A stretch of DNA of 36,439 nt from Bifiguratus adelaidae (Eukaryota; Mucoromycota; Endogonomycetes; Endogonales). How positions within the stretch are numbered: position 1 is the stretch's first letter; each line of letters starts with the position of its first letter. The DNA is taken from assembly GCA_002261195.1 (NCBI GenBank), contig MVBO01000147.1, forward strand, positions 1 to 36,439, read 5' to 3'. The translations under genes were made by a program, and so were the position numbers. Below the pieces are notes generated by a model that worked only from the letters and a program-made list of their open reading frames with translations, ran no database searches and was not told the DNA's origin. Below are positions 23,735 through 31,201 of the stretch, one piece after another.

Positions 23735-24001
23735 ATAATTCACTTTTTCTTCTCTCCAGCTCTTCAGCCTTGTCACGGGCAAAGCTTTTCGCGGACACCT
23801 TGAGTGCGGGCAACAGAGCGAGTGTAGCGATGCTTCATGTAAGCATTGATCGTGTTCTCTTCGTCCTTGATGGCACGGGCTTCCTCAACAGGAGCGGCCT
23901 ATTCAATACGAAGGACAGCGCCGTGAACTGAGCACCAGCAACATCGGCAGCCTCGGAGTCTCCCTTTTAGGCTTACCAGCCTTGCGGTTGATGCCAGCCT
24001 C
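23735..24001 (-). pseudogene. RPL13: Partial pseudogene of ribosomal protein eL13
   Basis: Minus-strand pieces read EAGINRKAGKPKR, then SEAADVAGAQFTA, then LRIE-stop-AAPVEEARAIKDEENT, INAYMKHRYTRSVARTQGVR and a lysine-rich KAEELERRKSE tail. Order and residues match the C-terminal half of eL13. GINRK appears joined directly to RKAGKPKR, so roughly 35 residues between them are missing, and there are at least two frame changes and a TAG at 23901-23899. A pyrimidine-rich tract ending TTGCAG lies just before EAGI, so an intron end seems retained and a DNA-level copy is more likely than a retrocopy. The true gene must lie elsewhere. Confidence 0.72.
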
Positions 24002-25165
24002 CTGCAAGTGCGCAAAAAAGGAACAAAAGGAAGAATCACTGTTAGCCATATCAGCGATGTGACTCGCCCTTGAAAGGTTTTCAAGACGCCGTTGGCCTAT
24101 TGTACGCCATGTTTATCGGAAGGAACGATATCTTCTGCGCGGAAGCTTGGTAGAAGGTGGGAGGACATGGGCCTTTTATGCTGGTAACACACTGACAACG
24201 TGCAGCCGATGCTAGAGCGCACGTTTACGTTCGCAGATCTTCCGCCCGCTACCTCGGATATCGTCTCCCCACGTGCACGACGAGACCTCCAATCGTTTTC
24301 GAGATTGCGTGCATGGGCAACATCCCAAAGTCACTCTAACGCAGAAATTCAAGTACATACAATGGCGGAATTTGCAAAGACTTCCCCTTTTACACATAGA
24401 CTAGAGCTTTAATGTCATTGCGTTTACCAAATAAAGAGTGGCAAATGTCTTGGCATTAGAAATTCGCGTCATCCAAAATGTTTGCGTGCGTACATTGAAT
24501 TTCCCGGATCTGATTACAGTGATCTGCCAGGCAAAGTCCCTAAAACGTTCAATCCCCGCTCCGATCAGAACGCGCGGGTAAATTCTTTCCAGGGCGCAAT
24601 AATTCTAGTCACCTTCAGTTTGCCTAGTCTGTTTGGTTTAGCCGAGAGTCGTCATTCATATCTTGAATGTCTTGCCCGCTACTCCAAGCCAGAAAGTTCA
24701 CGTTACGTTCAATATTGTCATGAGTGTGGACAAGGCGTCGGAGATCACCACTTGCTCTTTCAACTACTTTACCTAGGAGAGATGCCCAGCGCATTTTCTA
24801 GCTTTGTATAGAATACAATTGGTGCGATGATCCCACATTTCACGCTCGTAAGTATTCTTCTATAAGCATCTCTCTATTCGGAATGGTGAAAATCTGGTCA
24901 ACACAATAAAGATTTCGACCGAAATTCACCCGTACAAAACTCCTTATACAGGGCAGGGGCAGCCGCAGTGCGTGGGCTGCTTCCTTTTCTGAAGCTAAGC
25001 GCCACTTTCGCGAAAACGACGGATTTCGACAACCATTTTACTCTATGCATCAATTTAATCCATTTGTGCTTCAAGAGGCTGAGCATATATAGTCACATTG
25101 TTACATAAAAAAGACATCACTAATCGCGTCGATAAGTCGAAACATCATTCAATCAACCAATTTCA
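24002..25165. other. Gene-poor region, 1.2 kb
   Basis: The part next to 24001 may include remains of the upstream intron and exon of the eL13 copy (to about 24110). The rest has short frames such as 24200-24412 plus and 24482-24811 plus without recognisable motifs. Confidence 0.45.
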
Positions 25166-26566
25166 TCACAAATTGGCTCGAGGTTTCGCTGTCCGTGCGT
25201 CGTGATAGGTGAGAAACACAAGTCTTACGATCAGCCAGAAGGATGCCATGAAAACTTGGGCGTAAATTGTTACAGTGGAGATTGAATTAGTAGCAAAAAT
25301 GCGGTTCACATGTAACCCGAGCAATACCATGGCAACATCCCCAACCGCCATTGCCTCTTGCAAGTCACAGAAAGTGTACAAACTTGTGTACCGAGGAGAC
25401 TTGAGCATCGCCGAATAGAACCAGGCATATGCACAAAAGACAACACTGGCACCTTGGAAGATTAACACGTAACTCACCGGCGACTCAGTTACGTTGAACA
25501 TCGCCTGCAGATAATGAGATGGAGCGCAGATCCAATAGCCACAGGTGAAGAGGACGATGGGAATTTCGAACGAGAATAATTTGAGCCATACCCCGGGGAC
25601 GTCGGCGAGACTGTCAGAGACTGCTTGCTTGTCTGCTTTGACCGAGTTGCAAGTGGTGTCCATGGCGTCCGCTGCGTCTAAGTTTAGCTGCTCATCCTTG
25701 ATATCGACAACTTTGCAGGGTGCCAAGGCGGTCAGCTCGGTATTGTTGTCGCTCTGGATCTCTGTTGCAAACAGTCTGGCAGTCGGACCATAAGCGCGCC
25801 ATAGCCGATTCCCCAAGATCTTTTGGCCAACGTTGTTGATATCCTCCATTGTATGCAAGGGCACAGAGCCTGTGACTTGGATGGCTTGGCGGCGGACGCC
25901 ATTTTGGATCATAACAAAGTGGACCAATATTGGGAATAGGCGCCCTGGGACACCGGCCGTCAATTCACTGATGTAGCCGACGAAAACGCTGAAGATCACC
26001 GTGAGGGGTTTTAGAGTGAGACTGTATCGTAGCGTGTTCGGCCACCCGCTCTTGTTGCCCATCATATACGGTGGAAACCCCTCCGTCAAATGCCCAATTG
26101 TCCGAATCAGCGCACAGACACAAATAGCAGATTGAGCGTACCATGAAGCATGTGGAAGCGCCAGAAATCTGTAAGCAGCAACCGAGCTTACCGCGTAAAG
26201 AGGGATTGTGGCGATTGCAAGCGACATATCGCGGAAAGTGAGGACCTGGCCACACAACAGCGCGACGGTGAATATCATTGTCTCGATGTTCACGCGATCG
26301 GCAGTCACAACCAGCCAGGAGACCAGATCGATAGCAATCGTGAAGTGCGTCAAGACGCCTAGGCAAGTGCGATGGTACACAGCATAGAGTACAACCTGAA
26401 ACTCTAGCGCGTTCGGCCCGATGTTCCACATGATCTGATTTGCGTACGGCTGTGACATCAATCGCGTCATAAAGTTCGGCACCATGTGGCAGGCGAGGAT
26501 GTTCGCAATCACAAGAACGAAGGACAGCTGGCTGACTAATGTGAAGTCCATGTCGTTGTTTTCCAT
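25166..26566 (-). CDS. Multi-pass membrane protein of unknown family
   Basis: One exon, 467 residues from the ATG at 26566 (MENNDMDFTLVSQLSF); an in-frame ATG lies further upstream near 26625, but a TATATAAAG sequence between the two favours the downstream start. About nine or ten hydrophobic helices are visible, for example LVSQLSFVLVIANILAC, LDVAMV-type segments near the end, and VFMASFWLIVRLVFLTYH at the C-terminus. A hydrophilic loop of about 80 residues (near 260-340) splits the protein. The stretch RTIGHLTEGFPPYMMGN is a distinctive polar motif between helices. I do not recognise the family. A transporter or lipid-metabolising membrane enzyme is possible but unsupported. No lesion is seen, so the gene is probably functional. 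Confidence 0.72.
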   Translation of the reverse strand: MENNDMDFTLVSQLSFVLVIANILACHMVPNFMTRLMSQPYANQIMWNIGPNALEFQVVLYAVYHRTCLGVLTHFTIAIDLVSWLVVTADRVNIETMIFTVALLCGQVLTFRDMSLAIATIPLYAVSSVAAYRFLALPHASWYAQSAICVCALIRTIGHLTEGFPPYMMGNKSGWPNTLRYSLTLKPLTVIFSVFVGYISELTAGVPGRLFPILVHFVMIQNGVRRQAIQVTGSVPLHTMEDINNVGQKILGNRLWRAYGPTARLFATEIQSDNNTELTALAPCKVVDIKDEQLNLDAADAMDTTCNSVKADKQAVSDSLADVPGVWLKLFSFEIPIVLFTCGYWICAPSHYLQAMFNVTESPVSYVLIFQGASVVFCAYAWFYSAMLKSPRYTSLYTFCDLQEAMAVGDVAMVLLGLHVNRIFATNSISTVTIYAQVFMASFWLIVRLVFLTYHDARTAKPRANL

Positions 26567-26739
26567 GAAACTTATTTTTTTGTCTTTATATAGTTTTGTG
26601 CACGTATATGTTGGCTTCACCAGATGCATCGCTAGTATCCGTGTGCACAGTCACGTCAACAATAGGAGGCATTGCCGACGAGAAGAATGTGTTGTACCAA
26701 TCGCCGATTTGCGACAGGAGTAGAATTTCCGTCCTTGGT

Positions 26740-27260
26740 CCGGACCGAGAAAATCCCAACCCTGACCTTGGCTCCTCCTCCTCCCCCCTCTCTTCATTAC
26801 CAGTTTTGCCAGGTTTGCCAGTTGCCAGATAGATTGATCGATGCCAGCTACGGCAGATCCCCCTGCCCGGCCGCGATGAGCCTCTCCGACTCTGACAATG
26901 ACAGCGACACCTTCTTTGAGACCCTCTCACCACCTAGCCGGCCATTGCCCTCCCCGGGCGCCCGTACCCGTGATCACCATAGCGATGATGCCGTTGGTGG
27001 TGGCGGTGGGAGAACTCCCCTCGGGGCTACGGCCGCTCCCGCGCTGGCGGATGGCCCTCTGCACCCAGCACGGCAGCTGCTATGTGACCTCCGGGTGAAG
27101 CATCGCCTGAAGGGCCGCCTGAGCCGCGGTGGCTGAGACGGACCAGCTGATCCTAAGCTCAGCCTGGCGCTGATCCAGCAGCCGCTGCGGAACCGGGTCG
27201 TCAACTCTCCCCTGGTGTCCTTCGCCGCTGCCCTCGCCTGGGACACACCCAATTTGGTCA
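26740..27260 (+). other. GC-rich patch with coding-like fragments, possible mobile-element debris
   Basis: This stretch is clearly richer in G+C than the rest of the window. The plus strand reads MSLSDSDNDSDTFFET and then Pro/Arg-rich sequence, and in another frame LALIQQPLRNRVVNSPLVSF and AAALAWDTPN. The second piece resembles ORFs of repeated helicase-like fungal elements, from memory only. No terminal repeats were seen and the frame is interrupted. Confidence 0.35.
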
Positions 27261-27689
27261 CTTGGCCAAAAGGTCACATAGGCCATGTAGGCGCAATTGT
27301 GTAACGCCTGCCTGTGGTGTAGTAGGGTGATACTCGAGGGGCTTGTGACCATGTCAGGGATTCCGCCCCCGCAGACTGTCACATCTGCAAATATAACTCA
27401 TCCACTTGATCAATGATGGAACGAACGACAAGCAATTCAATACTCTACGGCTTCCAAGGGTAGACATATCTAATTGTATGAACGGTTCTGTCACTTCTGG
27501 TGTATCATCGCCGTAGAACGACTCGATAGCACAGGAACTTGGTGCAACGTCTTAAACGAGACCTGCATCCGAGCAGCAATCGCGTAGAGCTATCGGAGAA
27601 GGCAGACTGGAACACACATTCTTAAACGGCTTCCGTCGGATTGTGCTATTGCGCACCTAGAATCGATATCGAACGCCAGCTCTGATAAG
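27261..27689. other. Intergenic region before the TPR-CHAT gene
   Basis: About 430 bases with short frames only. The right edge may contain very decayed 5' parts of the TPR-CHAT gene, but I could not read repeats in it with confidence. Confidence 0.4.
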
Positions 27690-27882
27690 GCAGAGCCTCA
27701 ACGACCGGCGAGATTTGCTGCTAAAGAGCTTTCAGCGAACAGGATCGATTGATGACCTCAACCGTGCCGTTGCAGCCCAGGAACAAGCCGTGAAGTTAAC
27801 ACCCGACAACCACGCTAGTCAAGCAATGTGCTTCAGCAACCTGGGAAGCTCGCTGTGAAGGCGGTTTGAGCGCACAGGATCG
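27690..27882 (+). pseudogene. Decayed TPR repeats upstream of the CHAT frame
   Basis: In the same frame as the CHAT protein the DNA reads LLLKSFQRTGSIDDLNRAVA, AQEQAVKLTPDNHAS, FSNLGSSL, TGA at 27856-27858, then RRFERTGSMDDQTRA. This is the roughly 40-residue TPR unit common in fungal TPR-CHAT proteins, where the stop position normally codes for Gln, Gly or Leu. The array should continue upstream but cannot be followed. So the protein was once longer at its N-terminus, or an intron not recognised here removes the stop. Confidence 0.62.
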
Positions 27883-29628
27883 ATGGATGATCAAACGCGT
27901 GCAATTTCGTATATGGAAAGTGCCGTGATGTCGAGACTGGCCGGAGCTTCCACTCGATTGAAGGCAGCTACTTCGGTTTCGCAAATGCTCATCACCTGTG
28001 GTGACTGGGAGCGAGCGGAAAACATTCTTCGTACTGCAGTCGAACTCCTGCCGACTACGACCCCACGTACCCTGAGCCAGGCTGACCGACAGTACAATAT
28101 TTCACAGTTTGCTGGCATGACTTCAAGAGCCGTATCAGTGTCACTACAGTGCGGTAAAACACCATACGAGGCACTGCAGCTATCGGAGTTGGGCAATGGA
28201 GTTCTGGCGACCGTGCAACTTGAAGTACGATCTGATATCAGTGATTTGCAAAAGGCATTTCCTGTTCTTGCGAAACAGTTTTGTGATATTCGGGATCAGC
28301 TGGATCTTCAAACGACGGACTACATACAAGCGAATGAACTCGCCCCAGTAGGTAGAGCTGCAAATCGACGTCACCTGTCGGACGAGATGGATAGGCTACT
28401 TGAAACGATACGCAGCATGAAGGGGTTTGAACAGTTTCTTCGCGCACCCACCGAGTCGAAACTCAAGGAGTTGGCTGACTTTGGCCCGATTGTTGTATTC
28501 AACATTTCGGAGATCCGATGCGATGCATTCATTGTCACGGTCGATGATATTCAAGTTGTCCCGCTGGAAAAGCTAACAAAGGCTGATCTAGAAAGGTACA
28601 CTGGTCGATTTTTTGCCGCGGTGAACACAGTCCGTCCTGAATATTACGCAGATGCTAAGCGCGAAGCGCATGAAGTTCTGAAATGGCTGTGGGATGTCGC
28701 CGTCGGCCCTGTTTTCGATAGGTTTGATTTCATTCCACCTGTGTCCAACGATGCTTCCTTCCCAAGAGTGTGGTGGATCGGTAGCTATTTGCTCAATATC
28801 TTGCCAATTCATGCAGCCGGATATCACGAATTACGCTCCACCAAAACCGTTATCGATCGTGTCATTTCTTCTTACACACCTACCATCAAGACATTAGGTT
28901 ATGCCAGGGAACGAAAGGTACAGGGAGAAAACGTTGACTCACAGAAAGTCATGCTGGTTGGTATGTCGGAAACACCAAACGAAGCATCCTTGCCTTTCGT
29001 AGATAAGGAGATCACGGAGTTGGAACAGTTGCTGTCGTCTCACATGCAAACTACTGTGTTCAGTGATCGTCTGAAGTGCGAAACCGCTGGACAATCACGT
29101 GACAACATGGAGAAAGCTGCTACCAAGGCGAACGTTTTGTCGGCACTGGGCAGTCATCAAATCGTTCACTTTTCGTGTCATGGGGAGTCAGAAGTCGACC
29201 CATCGAAGAGTCGTCTACTTTTAAAAGATGGCGAAAACTCTCCCTCTTCCCTTACTGTTGCAGAGCTTACGGAACTCAATATGCAACTTCCACAATTCGC
29301 GTATTTGTCGGCATGCCACTCTGCAAGTTTGAAAGACTATCGTCTATTAAGCGAATCGATTCATCTTTCATCTGCATTCCAACTTGCCGGCTTCCCATCC
29401 GTCGTGGGTACATTATGGCAAGTTGTCGACGAGCACTCGGCGGAGATGGCTGTGGACGTGTATGGCCGGATTTTGGTAGGGAACAGATTGGAAACCGAAC
29501 GCTCTGCGGAAAGCCTGCATCATGCCGTACGTCAACTGCGTGAAAGGACGCGAAGAATACCAGGGATCAAACGTACGTTGAAGGATGATCCATTAATTTG
29601 GGCGCCTTACATCTATTTAGGTGTATAA
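27883..29628 (+). CDS. CHAT-domain (caspase-like) protease with residual TPR part
   Basis: Open frame of 581 residues from the first ATG after the upstream stop (MDDQTRAISYMESAV). Residues 1-130 continue the TPR-type helices (GDWERAENILRTAVEL). The C-terminal CHAT domain, about residues 300-581, shows the catalytic pair: His433 in HFSCHGES and Cys478 in YLSACHSA, followed by GFPSVVGTLWQV and DPLIWAPYIYLGV. CHAT is a caspase-like peptidase fold; TPR-CHAT proteins are known in bacteria as partners in cell-death systems and are expanded in fungi. Target and trigger are unknown. The catalytic domain looks complete. The TPR sensor part is cut short. The next gene on the same strand starts 185 bases downstream. 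Confidence 0.85.
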   Translation: MDDQTRAISYMESAVMSRLAGASTRLKAATSVSQMLITCGDWERAENILRTAVELLPTTTPRTLSQADRQYNISQFAGMTSRAVSVSLQCGKTPYEALQLSELGNGVLATVQLEVRSDISDLQKAFPVLAKQFCDIRDQLDLQTTDYIQANELAPVGRAANRRHLSDEMDRLLETIRSMKGFEQFLRAPTESKLKELADFGPIVVFNISEIRCDAFIVTVDDIQVVPLEKLTKADLERYTGRFFAAVNTVRPEYYADAKREAHEVLKWLWDVAVGPVFDRFDFIPPVSNDASFPRVWWIGSYLLNILPIHAAGYHELRSTKTVIDRVISSYTPTIKTLGYARERKVQGENVDSQKVMLVGMSETPNEASLPFVDKEITELEQLLSSHMQTTVFSDRLKCETAGQSRDNMEKAATKANVLSALGSHQIVHFSCHGESEVDPSKSRLLLKDGENSPSSLTVAELTELNMQLPQFAYLSACHSASLKDYRLLSESIHLSSAFQLAGFPSVVGTLWQVVDEHSAEMAVDVYGRILVGNRLETERSAESLHHAVRQLRERTRRIPGIKRTLKDDPLIWAPYIYLGV

Positions 29629-29813
29629 TGTATAATGTGGGGAAATAAAGTTTGTCAATACCTGTTTGCGACGTTACATCTAATCAACCACAAGGCTTGG
29701 ACGATGTTAACTCCCATGTGACCATTTAGCAGTCTCAGTATCGGGCTCATCATACCCCCTGCTGCCAGCCTTGCTTTATCACATTCGACATCTCACTAAA
29801 CTTGAGATTCTAC

Positions 29814-30701
29814 ATGGCGCATTCGGCTTTGACAGTCATTCACAGTGCCTTCCTCGAACTCAGGGCGGTCACGCTCGGGCGTTTCGTACTCGATGCATTG
29901 AATCCTGCTCAAGATTTTTGGCCCGAGGAAGTCCAACCTCTTCCTAAGGAACAAGTGGTTGAGAGCTCTTTTGAGAACCTGCACCATATCCTGGCTCAAG
30001 ATAAGCACGCGGCAATGCAGACCAAATTAAGTCGCTTCCTGACTGGCGGAGTCGCGAGCGAAGCCGAGTTCAATGGTGAAATCGTTGCGAAGAAGTCAAT
30101 CATGTATTTTTTGAAGCAACCAAAGGCGCATTTTGACCAGATGTTTGCAGACAAGTCAACCAGAGACTGGCTTCAGCAAGTGCAAAAGCATGGGCCTGTC
30201 TTCTTTGTGGTCGGCTTAATCACTGTGAGCAAGGCTGAAGTACAATATGGGCAGCACAAGGCGAACAAAGCTGACTTCAAAGGGGAAGTGCCTACGACTG
30301 CTATCCTTACATCCGGGGCTAGTACGGTCGTTCCATCCGGCGCCACGGATGTTTTAGATGTCAGTATAGGCGTTTCGATGTACGGCCAAAGAAGTGCAGA
30401 AACCAGCTTTGTTGCTCCTGGAGAACGAGTTATCGGAGTTCAATATAGAAAAGTTGTGTTCCGGACGTTCTGGAAACATAAGGATGACCCAACCTTGAAA
30501 GCCAATCAATGGATACTGTTTGCGGATCAGAAATCGCGTCACATAAAGCAGGGGGCCGTTGATGATGAAATGTTGATGGAGGCTAGCTTGGAGAATTTAA
30601 CGGAAGTAGAGGACCTGGAAGTGGAGGCAGACGACTACGATCTTACGCTTGAAGACGGAGAATACGTCTTCTTGGATGAAAAGGAAGCTGGACGGCAGTA
30701 G
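29814..30701 (+). CDS. Fungal conserved protein, candidate gasdermin-like
   Basis: Single exon, 295 residues from the ATG at 29814 (MAHSALTVIHSAFLELRAVT). The first 110 residues are mainly helical with LGRFVLDALNPAQDFW. The middle is rich in beta strands: GPVFFVVGLITVSKAEVQYG, then SFVAPGERVIGVQYRKVVFR. The last 50 residues are strongly acidic (EVEDLEVEADDYDLTLEDGE). I recall fungal proteins with the same 'VVG-alternating strand ... APGE..AVQYRKV' layout; this pattern agrees with fungal gasdermin-like proteins in size and in strand order, but I cannot confirm it without profile comparison. The neighbouring upstream gene encodes a CHAT protease, a pairing known for fungal gasdermins. Otherwise it remains a conserved protein of unknown function. 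Confidence 0.6.
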   Translation: MAHSALTVIHSAFLELRAVTLGRFVLDALNPAQDFWPEEVQPLPKEQVVESSFENLHHILAQDKHAAMQTKLSRFLTGGVASEAEFNGEIVAKKSIMYFLKQPKAHFDQMFADKSTRDWLQQVQKHGPVFFVVGLITVSKAEVQYGQHKANKADFKGEVPTTAILTSGASTVVPSGATDVLDVSIGVSMYGQRSAETSFVAPGERVIGVQYRKVVFRTFWKHKDDPTLKANQWILFADQKSRHIKQGAVDDEMLMEASLENLTEVEDLEVEADDYDLTLEDGEYVFLDEKEAGRQ

Positions 30702-30872
30702 AGCGTCGATTCACTGCCATGAATTGAAAGAAGATCTGGATGGATAATTCGAGAGGAGAGTGCATTAGAATTTTGGAAGATGAACATGATATTTGTATTT
30801 GCAGTACCATAAAATTAACAATTTTGCTCATAGGTTCCACGACTTGCGCAATCACTCCTCTCTGCAAGAGAC

Positions 30873-30920
30873 GGTGAGGGTGAGGGTTTAGGTGAGGGTG
30901 AGGGTGAGGGTGAGGGTTGG
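30873..30920 (+). repeat. G-rich hexamer repeat (GGTGAG)n
   Basis: About seven copies of GGTGAG, interrupted once by GGTTTAGG, directly upstream of ATX1 (ends 17 bases before its ATG). The runs of three G could form a quadruplex in DNA or in the 5' leader. It differs from a TTAGGG telomere repeat. Confidence 0.8.
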
Positions 30921-30937
30921 AACTAAATAAGAGCAAA

Positions 30938-31201
30938 ATGCTGGATCACGTTTACAAGTTCAAGGTTGCAATGAACTGCGAAGAATGCTCTGGTGCAATG
31001 AAGCGCGTCGTTACAAAATTGGATGGTAAGCCACGAGACTGTTCATGTTTAGGAAGTGGAGGCAAAGGGCTAACAACGCTCGCAGGAATGCGGAGCATTG
31101 ACGCTGACTTGAATTATCAAATCGTCACGGTCCATGTTACGGACGATCGTACTACTCAAGATAAGGTATTGGAGTCTATCAAAAGACTGGCAAGCGTGTA
31201 G
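30938..31201 (+). CDS. ATX1: Copper chaperone Atx1
   Basis: Two exons (30938-31025, 31086-31201) with a 60-base intron (GTAAGC..CTAAC..CGCAG) give 67 residues, the usual size for Atx1. The product starts MLDHVYKFKVAMNCEECSGA; the copper site is MNCEEC with Cys14 and Cys17. KLDGMRSIDADLNYQIVTV and the lysine-containing end KVLESIKRLASV complete the ferredoxin-like fold. Atx1 carries Cu(I) in the cytosol to a P-type ATPase of the late Golgi for loading of oxidases. The intron length is a multiple of three and has no stop, so a retained intron would add 20 residues inside the loop. Stop is TAG. A G-rich repeat sits in the promoter or leader. Confidence 0.9.
   Translation: MLDHVYKFKVAMNCEECSGAMKRVVTKLDGKPRDCSCLGSGGKGLTTLAGMRSIDADLNYQIVTVHVTDDRTTQDKVLESIKRLASV

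Noticed and set aside
30873-30920. Internal telomere repeat
   Set aside because: The unit is GGTGAG and not TTAGGG; only one TTTAGG interruption resembles it.
1197-31201. Reassignment of TAG to an amino acid
   Set aside because: TAG ends the permease, the Gfo/Idh/MocA enzyme and ATX1 at their expected C-termini, and the internal TAGs replace different residues (Trp, Gln).
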